Shown here piece after piece: positions 1 to 6,588 of a DNA stretch of 11,800 nt. The translations under genes were made by a program, and so were the position numbers. Where the stretch lies: contig JBAWXM010000148.1 of the NCBI GenBank assembly GCA_037144075.1, positions 1 to 11,800 of the forward strand, in the 5' to 3' direction. Source of the stretch: CAIPAT01 sp037144075. GTDB lineage: Bacteria > Verrucomicrobiota > Lentisphaeria > Victivallales > Victivallaceae. Below the pieces are notes generated by a model that did no database searches, was not told the DNA's origin, and saw only the letters and a program-made list of their open reading frames with translations. Numbering within the stretch: the first letter of the stretch is position 1; each line of letters starts with the position of its first letter.

Positions 1-51
1 AATTGCGATAACTGTCAGCATTTGCTTTATGAAGATAAATAAGTATCCGCA

Positions 52-63
52 GATTATATAATC
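52..63 (+). promoter_or_regulatory. putative -10 box inside a perfect palindrome, upstream of the glycosyltransferase
   Basis: GATTATATAATC is a perfect 12-bp palindrome. It contains a consensus TATAAT at 57-62, 22 bp before the ATG at 85, which would give a short 5' leader. No convincing -35 box lies 16-18 bp upstream (best match GATAAA). The palindrome may simply reflect AT-rich sequence, so the promoter assignment is tentative. Confidence 0.3.
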
Positions 64-84
64 AGATAAAACGCAGATATTAGC

Positions 85-1329
85 ATGACTGAACAAGATC
101 CGCGCAGAATATGTCTTATACTCAATGAGTTTCCTGTCAGCGGGGAGCCCGGTTTCTCTGACCAGATCGGGCTTCTGGAGCAGATGGGAAATTTTCTGCA
201 TATTATCGTTCTGAAAAATACTGAGCATTCAAATATCAGCAGAATCAGCACGAATGTCAAGTTTCTTGATTTTTCGCCGGTAAGACTACTGCAGGGACTT
301 GGGACTCTGGCGCTGATGTTTATTATCACTCCGGTAAATTCAGTCAAGGCGCTGTATCTGATGTTCAAACTGCTGATTTGTTCACGGCATCCGCTGGCAG
401 TGATGAAAAACTATCTTCAGGCGGTACTGGCGGTAAATGAGGATATTATTCCGCTGGAAATAACCCATATTCATACTGAAGCGTTTACGGAAACCGCCAG
501 GGTGGCAGTGTTCGCATCGGTTTTCAGCGGACTGAAAGTTAGTTTTACCGTGCTGCCGATACATCTTTACTGCCATAAATCGCGGGAAACGGCGCTGCTG
601 CTGTCCCGCGGCAATTTCATCTTTACTTTATCTGCATACGACCGGACCCGTCTGTGTGAAGACGTATTCAAAAACAGATTGCGGAAGCCTGCGGTTGTGT
701 CATTGCCGCCAGGCATAAACCTGAACAATTTCACGTTCAGCAGAAAAGTCAATATTCCGCGCGAACCGTTCAAATTTATTACTGTCGGCGCTCTGAAAAG
801 GAAAAAAGGCATCCATACCGTGCTTCAGGCGTTGAAGATTTTAAAAGAGCGCGGAATGAGATTCACCTATAAAATAGTCGGCGAAGGCGAAGATAAGGAT
901 AATCTTAACGCGCTTGTTAAGAGTCTCGGACTTAATGACTCGGTGATTTTCTGCGGCAATTTTTCCCGGCGGAAGACCATTAATGAGCTGAAAGCATCCG
1001 ATCTGTTTGTTATTGCGCCGGAAATCGCGCCTGACGGCGACCGGGATTCAATTCCCATCGCGATTCTGGAAAGCATGGCGCTGGGGGTGCCGGTAATCGC
1101 GACCAGGGGCACCGGCATACAGGAAGTCATTGAAGACGAGGAAACCGGCATCCTGGCACCGCCATCCGAACCCGGCCTGCTGGCCGATGCCTGCGAGTCC
1201 ATGCTTAAAGACCATGAGAACAGGCAGTTGATGATTGTCAAAGCCAGGCTTTTTGTTGAAGGAAGCTGCGATCTGGTGATTCAGACCAGGCGTTTGTCTG
1301 AATTCATGCAGAAAAGCGGCATGATTTAA
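85..1329 (+). CDS. Glycosyltransferase family 4 (GT-B fold)
   Basis: This 414-aa protein has the two-Rossmann-domain layout of GT4 enzymes, which transfer a sugar from a nucleotide-sugar donor to an acceptor, often during polysaccharide or glycolipid assembly in the cytoplasm. The C-terminal donor-binding half is clear: VGALKRKKGI at about 234-243, KIVGEGED at 263-270, and DRDSIPIAILESMALGVPVI at 319-338, followed by GTGIQEVI. The usual EX7E motif reads D321-x7-E329, a variant typical of WcaL-like exopolysaccharide transferases. The N-terminal half is more divergent: a HIH segment at 130-132 is present, but the usual FTAHAKDI-like acceptor motif reads FTVLPIHLY at about 154-162. There is no signal peptide. 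ATG 85 is the first start after an in-frame stop at 67-69, and no good ribosome binding site precedes it. Acceptor and sugar are unknown. Confidence 0.88.
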   Translation: MTEQDPRRICLILNEFPVSGEPGFSDQIGLLEQMGNFLHIIVLKNTEHSNISRISTNVKFLDFSPVRLLQGLGTLALMFIITPVNSVKALYLMFKLLICSRHPLAVMKNYLQAVLAVNEDIIPLEITHIHTEAFTETARVAVFASVFSGLKVSFTVLPIHLYCHKSRETALLLSRGNFIFTLSAYDRTRLCEDVFKNRLRKPAVVSLPPGINLNNFTFSRKVNIPREPFKFITVGALKRKKGIHTVLQALKILKERGMRFTYKIVGEGEDKDNLNALVKSLGLNDSVIFCGNFSRRKTINELKASDLFVIAPEIAPDGDRDSIPIAILESMALGVPVIATRGTGIQEVIEDEETGILAPPSEPGLLADACESMLKDHENRQLMIVKARLFVEGSCDLVIQTRRLSEFMQKSGMI

Positions 1330-1330
1330 G

Positions 1331-2122
1331 TCAGTCCAGGCCAAGCAGTTCTGCGGCGTTTTTATAGAGTATCTTCTCCTGTGCGTCCTGCGGAATTGGC
1401 AGCTTTTTGATAAATTGTACGGCTTCAGTCTGATTACGCCATGGACTGTCGGAGCCGAAAAGTATTTTATCCGGACCATGCCGCATGATGATGCCGGCAG
1501 CCCGTTCCGGCGCCAGATAACCGGAAATGAATGCGGTGTCAAAATAAACCGGCAGTCCGGTCAGGTGTTTATCCACGTCGTCCCACATTCCCCACGACCC
1601 CATGTGTGCCAGAATCAGCTTCAATTCAGGGAAGCGCCGGTGAAAATCCGCCAGTTCCGCGGGATTGCTGCGGAACGGCGGCTGAAAGTTGATGTCGGCG
1701 CCGGCATGAGTAATAACAAAAAGTCCGCAATCAACGCAAGCCTGCCAGATCGGGTCAAGTCTGCGTTCGGAGAACCGGAAGTTCTGATATTCCGGGTGCA
1801 CTTTAATTCCTTTAAGTCCCATCCCGGCTATCCAGCGGATTACTTTCGCCGGCTCAGGAGTATCCGGATGAATTGAGCCGGTCAGCATTACCGGCAGTTT
1901 ATTGTACAGCGCCGCCCAGCGGTTGACGCCATGAACATTTTCAGCGGTATTTGCAAGCGGCAAACCGACTGAAATATCAATTTCTGCATTTTTCATGGAG
2001 GCAGTCAGGCCGTTTAATGTGCCGTCGGTACAGGGAACCATACCGGGAATTCCGGCAACAATGGACAGCGCTTTATCCGCAATTTTTTCCGGATAGAAAT
2101 GAGTGTGAAAATCAACAATCAT
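1331..2122 (-). CDS. Amidohydrolase family protein (metal-dependent TIM-barrel hydrolase, COG2159-like)
   Basis: This 263-aa protein matches the compact amidohydrolase-2 type enzymes, which use a metal to hydrolyse or decarboxylate small molecules. Visible metal and catalytic residues in order are H6-x-H8 (DFHTHFYPEKI), the GLKGIKVHPEYQ segment at 102-113, H139 (VITHAGAD), H173 (LAHMGSWG) and D225 (ILFGSDSPWRNQ). This is the full expected set for the fold, and the length is normal for the family. There is no signal peptide, so it is cytosolic. It starts 7 bp after the stop of the upstream reductase on the same strand, so the two are probably co-transcribed. No Shine-Dalgarno sequence precedes its ATG, so it may depend on translational coupling. 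Its stop codon converges with the glycosyltransferase stop at a 1-bp gap. Substrate cannot be predicted. Confidence 0.87.
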   Translation of the reverse strand: MIVDFHTHFYPEKIADKALSIVAGIPGMVPCTDGTLNGLTASMKNAEIDISVGLPLANTAENVHGVNRWAALYNKLPVMLTGSIHPDTPEPAKVIRWIAGMGLKGIKVHPEYQNFRFSERRLDPIWQACVDCGLFVITHAGADINFQPPFRSNPAELADFHRRFPELKLILAHMGSWGMWDDVDKHLTGLPVYFDTAFISGYLAPERAAGIIMRHGPDKILFGSDSPWRNQTEAVQFIKKLPIPQDAQEKILYKNAAELLGLD

Positions 2123-2129
2123 GGCTGAT

Positions 2130-3269
2130 TCAGGGCTGGATCACTTTCTGCAGCCACTCCACGTTGGGGAAATAATCTTTGAAGAACGAGGTCATCATAA
2201 CCTCAAGGCCGCGTTCTCCAATTTCCCAGTCAATGGCTTCGTCCCCGAGTATTTCCTTGATATTGGACTGGTCGAAAATAATATCCGAGGAAAAATATGG
2301 CAGAAGGTCGCCTAGAAATCTGGACAGAAGTTTTTCATCCATGCTGGCGTCCGGTCTGACCGGGGCAATTAAAACACCGCCGATTTTGAGCACTTTGCAT
2401 ATCATCTGGTCAATCTGCAATGTGCTTACCGGACTGTTGCCGGTAATATGGAACGTTCTGTTGCACACCGGCTTTTGAAAAAGCGCGGTGATACTTTTCT
2501 GAACATAATCAATCGGCACAAAATAAACATGTTCGGACGGGATCGCTTTAAATCTGACATGCAGATCCACCCAGTCCAGCGGGTCAACTTTCAACTTGGA
2601 GCAGCGATGTTTTTTGAGCTTTGCCATGAACTCCAGAATTCTGTAGAAAGCCAGCGGCTTCCTGATCCTGCCGTCTGAAAGACGTCCGGTAATGATGGAA
2701 GGGCGGTAAATCGTAAATGGAATTCCCGCATGCCTTACCAGCGACTCCGCTTCAAACTTACTTTTTTCATAGGAATTATTGAATCCGGAATTAATCGGGT
2801 CACTTTCCATGGCGCGGCCTTTAAGCCGTCCGGCGACATAGGCCGTGCTGACATAATGAAATTCTTTGACATTCAGTAATTTGGCGAGCATGACCATTCT
2901 TTCGGTGCCGCCGTAATTAATGCGGTGTATTTTGCCCTCAGGGTCTTTGCCCAGATTGACGTCGGCGGCGCAGTGGAAAATAATATTTACGCCCTGAAGC
3001 ATTTCATCGGCAGCCATATCATGCGGGTCGAGATTTACAACATCGCCTTCAATTACTTCAATCAATTTCAGAATTTCTGGCGCTATTTCCGGGTATCCGT
3101 CGAATTTGCATTGTTCGGTAATAATGTCCGCAACTCTTTTTTCCGCGCTTCTTACTGCGCTTTTTCTAACCAGAGTGACAATTTTGATATCTTTTCGTTT
3201 TTGAAGCAAGGCGACTGTGAATGCGCTTCCGACCAAACCGGTAATGCCTGTCAAAAAGATCTTTATCAT
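2130..3269 (-). CDS. NAD(P)-dependent epimerase/reductase, extended SDR (male-sterility / thioester-reductase-like)
   Basis: This 379-aa protein opens directly with the extended-SDR nucleotide-binding motif TGITGLVG (T7-G14). Further motifs are HCAADV at 99-104, VSTAYVAG at 140-147, the catalytic Y167-x3-K171 (YEKSK) and YRPSIITGR at 188-196. The spacing and the STAYVAG/YRPSI motifs resemble the NAD_binding_4 (fatty acyl / thioester reductase) branch as much as classical sugar epimerases, so activity could be on a thioester or a lipid-linked or sugar substrate. The C-terminal about 150 residues form the variable substrate domain. The start is the first codon after a GGGG ribosome-binding-like stretch (3275-3278, 5-nt spacing). 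It is the first gene of a two-gene operon with the amidohydrolase 7 bp downstream. Confidence 0.85.
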   Translation of the reverse strand: MIKIFLTGITGLVGSAFTVALLQKRKDIKIVTLVRKSAVRSAEKRVADIITEQCKFDGYPEIAPEILKLIEVIEGDVVNLDPHDMAADEMLQGVNIIFHCAADVNLGKDPEGKIHRINYGGTERMVMLAKLLNVKEFHYVSTAYVAGRLKGRAMESDPINSGFNNSYEKSKFEAESLVRHAGIPFTIYRPSIITGRLSDGRIRKPLAFYRILEFMAKLKKHRCSKLKVDPLDWVDLHVRFKAIPSEHVYFVPIDYVQKSITALFQKPVCNRTFHITGNSPVSTLQIDQMICKVLKIGGVLIAPVRPDASMDEKLLSRFLGDLLPYFSSDIIFDQSNIKEILGDEAIDWEIGERGLEVMMTSFFKDYFPNVEWLQKVIQP

Positions 3270-3299
3270 TATATCCCCAATACAATAAATTTATTCAAT

Positions 3300-3327
3300 A
3301 CAATATTTTCGATTTAAACATTGTCAC
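3300..3327 (-). promoter_or_regulatory. candidate sigma70-type promoter of the reductase-amidohydrolase operon
   Basis: On the minus strand a GTGACA box (3327-3322, five of six matches to TTGACA) is separated by 16 nt from TATTGT (3305-3300, four of six matches to TATAAT). The predicted start point would give a leader of about 20-25 nt before the reductase ATG at 3269. The assignment is by consensus only. Confidence 0.35.
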
Positions 3328-3433
3328 GGCAATCTCATATAAAGCTAATGTCTTTTACTAACCTTGAGAAAACAGCAGACTTTATACTCTATGGCTTTTC
3401 AACAATAATTCAATCTAACGAGTGAATTATTTA

Positions 3434-3462
3434 TTAATATTGTGCAAATATACAGATATAGT
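3434..3462 (+). promoter_or_regulatory. candidate promoter of the zinc-uptake operon
   Basis: TTAATA (3434-3439, four of six matches to the -35 consensus) lies 17 bp before TATAGT (3457-3462, five of six matches to the -10 consensus). This gives a leader of about 75 nt to the ATG at 3544. The same stretch is covered by the dyad at 3435-3479. A weaker alternative uses TTGAAA at 3465-3470 as the -35 box. Confidence 0.35.
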
Positions 3463-3479
3463 ATTTGAAATAAATATTA
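3435..3479. promoter_or_regulatory. nested inverted repeat, candidate operator of the zinc operon
   Basis: Two nested pairs of perfect arms are visible: TAATATT (3435-3441) with AATATTA (3473-3479), and CAAATA (3445-3450) with TATTTG (3462-3467). Their centres differ by only 1 bp, and the dyad spans the putative -35/-10 region. A dimeric or tetrameric repressor such as the adjacent ribbon-helix-helix protein could bind here. The region is very AT-rich, so chance palindromy is a real alternative. Confidence 0.35.
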
Positions 3480-3543
3480 CTTTGTGTTACTTTATGTGGA
3501 AGCTATATCAACGATTAAATACTATGGAGCAGTTCAGAATACT

Positions 3544-3828
3544 ATGGCAGGCGGCAATCAAAACGAGACCATTACTTTTAAAGTGGATGAGGCGGTCAAA
3601 AATGCCATGAAAGGCATTGCTAACCGTTCAGACTTCATCCGTTCGGCGATCCTTACCGCGCTTAATAACACTTGTCCGCTCTGTCACGGCAGCGGCATTC
3701 TGACTCCGCATCAGCAGAAGCACTGGGAAGATTTTACCAAACATCATCCGCTGATAGATTGCGACCAGTGCAAAGCCGGACATTTCTCATGCGAGTTCAA
3801 TCATCAGGAACAACACAAGGAGGAGTAA
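3544..3828 (+). CDS. Ribbon-helix-helix (CopG-like) protein with C-terminal Cys/His zinc-binding module; candidate zinc-responsive regulator
   Basis: From ATG 3544 this is a 94-aa protein. Residues 8-14 (ETITFKV) look like the DNA-contacting beta strand, and residues 15-26 and 28-40 (RSDFIRSAILTAL) like the two helices of a ribbon-helix-helix domain. The C-terminal half carries C44-x2-C47 with H48 (CPLCHGSG, similar to DnaJ CxxCxGxG), C73-x2-C76 (CDQC), H80, C83 and H87, a likely zinc site. The stop is 4 bp before znuA, and the gene contains the znuA ribosome binding site. By position and architecture it is probably a cytosolic metal-sensing repressor of the operon, analogous in logic to NikR but with a different metal domain. 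The frame stays open upstream to a GTG at 3484, but the extra 20 residues look non-coding. GGAG at 3527-3530 is a slightly distant ribosome binding site for ATG 3544. Function is inferred. Confidence 0.8.
   Translation: MAGGNQNETITFKVDEAVKNAMKGIANRSDFIRSAILTALNNTCPLCHGSGILTPHQQKHWEDFTKHHPLIDCDQCKAGHFSCEFNHQEQHKEE
3817..3825 (+). promoter_or_regulatory. strong Shine-Dalgarno site of znuA inside the upstream gene
   Basis: AAGGAGGAG lies just before the TAA (3826-3828) of the regulator gene and 7 nt before the znuA ATG at 3833. It encodes the last residues of the regulator as well, which favours translational coupling. It selects ATG 3833 over the ATG at 3828, which is out of frame with znuA. 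Confidence 0.8.
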
Positions 3829-3832
3829 TGTT

Positions 3833-4792
3833 ATGAAAAATATAGCTTCATTAGTGATGGCTTGTTTAGCGATGGGACTGCTGTCGTCCGGTTGTTCCGA
3901 CAATACCCCGCCTCCAGTTCAAGGGCCGGCCGGTAAGAAGATGACCGTATGTTCCACCATCGGCCCGATAGCGTTTATCGCCGGAGAAATAGGCGGCGAT
4001 AAAGTTGTTTCCAATTCTCTTATCCCGCAGGATAAAAGCGTGCACTCGTATAATCCAACGACTAAAGATGTCAATGGCATGCAGCAGGCAAAATTATTTT
4101 TCACGGTTGGAATTCCGCTGGAGGAACAGGTGCTTAAGCATATTTTGCAAAGCGGCAAAGTATCGTTAATAGACGCAGCGGAAGGCGTTAAACGGATGGC
4201 GTTGTCGGAAGACAGCAAGGAATTTGAGAAACACGACCATAACCATGAGAGCGAGGAACATCATCACGCCGCTGACGAAGACCAGTATCAGGACGTTCAT
4301 GTCTGGATGTCGCCGGCTAATGATCTGATAATTGCCGGAAACATCTGCAAAGCGCTGCAAACCGCTGATCCCGCAAATGCCGGATATTATGCCGCCAATC
4401 TCAGGACGTTCACGGAAAAATTGCAGGCGCTGGATGAGCGGCTGAAAAAATTGCTTGCTCCTTATAAAGGCAAAAAGTTTCTGGTTTATCATCCGGCATT
4501 CGGATATTTCGGTCATCATTACGGACTGGTTCAGGAATCCGTGGAAACCGGCGGCAAGAGTCCTTCGCCCAAACATTTGGAAATGTTGATTAGCGAAGCT
4601 AGAAAAGACAATATAAAGATAATTTTCGTCCAGCCTCAGTTTAATGAAAAATATGCGGATGTGATTGCCAGGGCGGTTGGCGCGAAAATCGTAAGAATCG
4701 ACCCGCAGCTTCCGGATGTATTGGAAAATTACAACTATATAGCCACAGAACTGGCCCGCTCTTATGAAATTGACGGGCGGAAAGGGAATTAG
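3833..4792 (+). CDS. znuA: Zinc ABC transporter substrate-binding lipoprotein (ZnuA-like, cluster A-I)
   Basis: This 319-aa solute-binding protein captures Zn2+ (or possibly Mn2+) outside the inner membrane and hands it to the permease. The N-terminus is a lipoprotein leader: positive start, hydrophobic core, and SSGC with Cys21 as the lipidated residue. The expected four metal ligands of the family are visible: H71 (SVHSYNPTTKD), H156 (DVHVWMSP), H220 (VYHPAFGYF) and D290 (RIDPQLP). A His/acid-rich loop at 134-145 (HDHNHESEEHHH) precedes the second ligand. Such a loop is typical of zinc-specific rather than manganese-specific members. Length is normal. It sits between the candidate regulator and znuC, 3 bp from the latter, in a clear operon. 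Zinc specificity rests on the His loop and the neighbouring zinc-site protein. Confidence 0.93.
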   Translation: MKNIASLVMACLAMGLLSSGCSDNTPPPVQGPAGKKMTVCSTIGPIAFIAGEIGGDKVVSNSLIPQDKSVHSYNPTTKDVNGMQQAKLFFTVGIPLEEQVLKHILQSGKVSLIDAAEGVKRMALSEDSKEFEKHDHNHESEEHHHAADEDQYQDVHVWMSPANDLIIAGNICKALQTADPANAGYYAANLRTFTEKLQALDERLKKLLAPYKGKKFLVYHPAFGYFGHHYGLVQESVETGGKSPSPKHLEMLISEARKDNIKIIFVQPQFNEKYADVIARAVGAKIVRIDPQLPDVLENYNYIATELARSYEIDGRKGN

Positions 4793-4795
4793 CAG

Positions 4796-5563
4796 GTGAA
4801 AGACAAAGGCTCTGATATTATTGTTATTAATGACCTGAGTTTTGCCTATGAGTCAGGAAATCCGGTTCTGGAAAATGTCAACCTGAACTTCCGGGAATTG
4901 GAAACTGCCTGTATCGTCGGCCCTAACGGCGGCGGCAAAAGTACGCTGCTGTATTTGATTCTCGGACTAATCCGCCCCACCGGCGGACAGATCAAGGTTT
5001 TCGGCGTTGACCCGGAAAAAGCCAGGATGAAGATCGGTTACATGCCGCAGTTTGCCAATCTGGACGGTGATTTTCCAGTAAATGTCATGGATGTCGTTCT
5101 GATGGGCAGACTTTCAAGAAACTTCTTCGGACGTTACTCGGCCGGAGACCGTAAACTCGCGATTGAAGCAATGGAGGAAATGTCTGTCGCCGATCTGGCT
5201 AAAAGGCCGTTTTCGGAACTTTCAGGAGGACAGCGGCAGCGGGTGCTGATTGCCCGCGCGCTGGCCTGCAATCCGCAGCTTTTACTGCTGGATGAACCGA
5301 CTGCGAATGTGGATCCGTGCATTCAGGAGCAATTTTATGAAATGATGAAAGCGCTGAATAGCCGGATGGCAATTTTACTGGTTTCGCATGACCTGGGCTT
5401 TGTCTCGCAGCGGATTGACAGCGTGATCTGTGTAAACCGCAAAGTGCAGGTGCATCCCACTAATGATCTTTCCGGCAGTATGATCCGGGATATGTACGGT
5501 TACGATGTGAGCATGATTCGTCATGACCACCGTTGTTCAGAAGGAGGCCATTGCCATGCTTGA
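4796..5563 (+). CDS. znuC: Zinc ABC transporter ATP-binding protein
   Basis: This 255-aa ATPase energises zinc import on the cytosolic face of the ZnuB dimer. All ABC motifs are intact: Walker A GPNGGGKST (42-50), Q-loop Gln85 (YMPQF), signature LSGGQRQR (142-149), Walker B LLLLDEP with catalytic E167, D-loop NVD (171-173) and switch H198 (VSHD). It starts with GTG at 4796, 3 bp after the znuA stop. A weak AAGGGAA is the ribosome binding site. The C-terminus ends in a His/Cys-rich tail (HDHRCSEGGHCHA, 243-255), an unusual cytosolic metal-binding candidate. Part of that tail is encoded by the bases that form the znuB Shine-Dalgarno site, so some of its composition may be constrained by that signal. 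It overlaps znuB by 8 bp. Confidence 0.94.
   Translation: MKDKGSDIIVINDLSFAYESGNPVLENVNLNFRELETACIVGPNGGGKSTLLYLILGLIRPTGGQIKVFGVDPEKARMKIGYMPQFANLDGDFPVNVMDVVLMGRLSRNFFGRYSAGDRKLAIEAMEEMSVADLAKRPFSELSGGQRQRVLIARALACNPQLLLLDEPTANVDPCIQEQFYEMMKALNSRMAILLVSHDLGFVSQRIDSVICVNRKVQVHPTNDLSGSMIRDMYGYDVSMIRHDHRCSEGGHCHA
5541..5547 (+). promoter_or_regulatory. Shine-Dalgarno site of znuB inside znuC
   Basis: AAGGAGG lies 8 nt before ATG 5556 and fixes that codon as the znuB start. An upstream in-frame ATG at 5523 lacks a comparable site and would add 11 polar residues uncharacteristic of this permease family. Confidence 0.75.
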
Positions 5564-6410
5564 TTTTATACAGCAGCTCGCAAATCCCAGCATGTCGTTT
5601 CTGCTTTACGCCTTTCTCACCGGCGCTGTCGCCAGCGTGGCATTCGGGATTATCGGAACTTATGTGGTGACCAGGCGCATTACTGCGATTGCCGGCGCTA
5701 TCGCGCACTGTGTCCTGGGCGGCATCGGGATTGCATTATATCTGAAACTTAATTATCAGCTTGCGTGGTGTACTCCCATGCTTGGCGCAATTGTATCCGC
5801 GCTGTTCTCCGCGATTGTCATCGGACTGGTCAGCATGTACGCCAAAGAGCGCGAAGATACGGTGATCGGAGCGATCTGGGCTATCGGCATGGCCATCGGC
5901 TTGCTGTTTCTCGCTAAAACCCCGGGTTATATTGACCTGCACAGTTACCTTTTCGGCAATATCCTGCTGGTTAACGCGGATGATTTCAAGGTAACGCTGA
6001 TTCTGGATGTTGTAGTATTGGTTCCGGCAATACTGCTGTTTAATAATTTCCTGGCGGTATGCTTTGACAACCGTTTTGCCGAACTCAGGGGGTTGCGCAC
6101 TAAATTGACTTATCTGCTGCTGCTGTGCATGACCGCCATGACTATCGTTCTGATGGTTACGATTGTCGGGATTATCATGGTGATCGCGCTGCTGACGCTG
6201 CCGGCCGCCGTCGCCGGATATTTCACCAGACGGATGTGGTCCATGATGTCGCTGGCTATACTTTTGAGCCTGGCGTTCACATCCAGCGGCCTGATTGTCA
6301 GTTACAAGTGCGATCTGCCGTCAGGTCCGGTTATCGTTGTGATTGCCGGCGGTTGTTATGTGCTGACCGTTCTTTACCGCCTGGCGGCAAAGCGCATCTT
6401 CAAAAAGTAG
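5556..6410 (+). CDS. znuB: Zinc ABC transporter permease (ABC-3 family)
   Basis: Starting at ATG 5556 this is a 284-aa, highly hydrophobic inner-membrane protein with about eight to nine predicted helices, as expected for the ABC-3 permeases that form the Zn2+/Mn2+ channel dimer. Recognisable family segments are the N-terminal FLLYAFLTGAVASVAFG, the GTYVVTRRITAIAGAIAHCV loop, YLFGNILLV in the middle and the TLPAAVAGYFTRR region near residue 215. It overlaps the znuC stop by 8 bp (ATGCTTGA), which with the strong ribosome binding site implies coupled translation and fixed stoichiometry. It is the last gene of the zinc operon. Substrate is assigned by association with the His-rich ZnuA. Confidence 0.93.
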   Translation: MLDFIQQLANPSMSFLLYAFLTGAVASVAFGIIGTYVVTRRITAIAGAIAHCVLGGIGIALYLKLNYQLAWCTPMLGAIVSALFSAIVIGLVSMYAKEREDTVIGAIWAIGMAIGLLFLAKTPGYIDLHSYLFGNILLVNADDFKVTLILDVVVLVPAILLFNNFLAVCFDNRFAELRGLRTKLTYLLLLCMTAMTIVLMVTIVGIIMVIALLTLPAAVAGYFTRRMWSMMSLAILLSLAFTSSGLIVSYKCDLPSGPVIVVIAGGCYVLTVLYRLAAKRIFKK

Positions 6411-6411
6411 C

Positions 6412-6473
6412 AATATCCGGCGATATTAATGCCGGCTTGATAATTGAGCCTGCCTCAAACCGGAAAGGTTTTT
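6412..6473 (+). terminator. cluster of small alternative hairpins after znuB; possible weak terminator
   Basis: Four short stems lie just after the znuB stop: AATATC/GATATT (6412-6427, loop CGGC), CCGGC/GCCGG (6417-6435), TTGAG/CTCAA (6444-6458) and AAACC/GGTTT (6457-6471) running into a short T tract (6469-6473). The first two exclude each other, and the last two overlap by 2 nt. The last one has the form of a weak intrinsic terminator, but its stem is only 5 bp. Confidence 0.35.
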
Positions 6474-6504
6474 AATATAAACCAGTTTCAACAGGTTGAA
6501 AAAG

Positions 6505-6588
6505 ATGAGTTTTCTGTTAAGTTTTATCGTTATCTTGATTATTTGTTTTTTAATTTTAATGAACACGGCAGTAGCAAATTATGCGTAA
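6505..6588 (+). CDS. 27-aa hydrophobic micro-ORF (possible leader peptide or small membrane protein)
   Basis: ATG at 6505 opens a 27-codon frame that ends TAA at 6586-6588. It starts MSFLLSFIVILIICFLILMN and ends TAVANYA. The peptide is one uninterrupted hydrophobic helix followed by a short polar end, resembling a single-pass small membrane protein or a bare signal peptide with an Ala-x-Ala-like end. Its last 8 bases (ATGCGTAA) contain the start codon of the TPR lipoprotein, which lacks a ribosome binding site of its own. The arrangement therefore looks like translational coupling. The ribosome binding site of the micro-ORF itself is weak (CAGG at 6492-6495). No known family is recognised, and expression is unproven. 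Confidence 0.45.
   Translation: MSFLLSFIVILIICFLILMNTAVANYA

Noticed and set aside
1048..1542. Minus-strand 164-codon frame across the glycosyltransferase and amidohydrolase
   Set aside because: It shadows two motif-supported genes and has no domain character of its own.
3484..3543. 20-residue N-terminal extension of the RHH regulator from a GTG at 3484
   Set aside because: The extension is not RHH-like, overlaps the leader downstream of the promoter candidates, and has no ribosome binding site. The domain fits a start at ATG 3544.
5523..5555. Longer znuB starting at ATG 5523
   Set aside because: It would overlap znuC by 41 bp with no ribosome binding site, while ATG 5556 has AAGGAGG at ideal spacing and gives the usual permease start.
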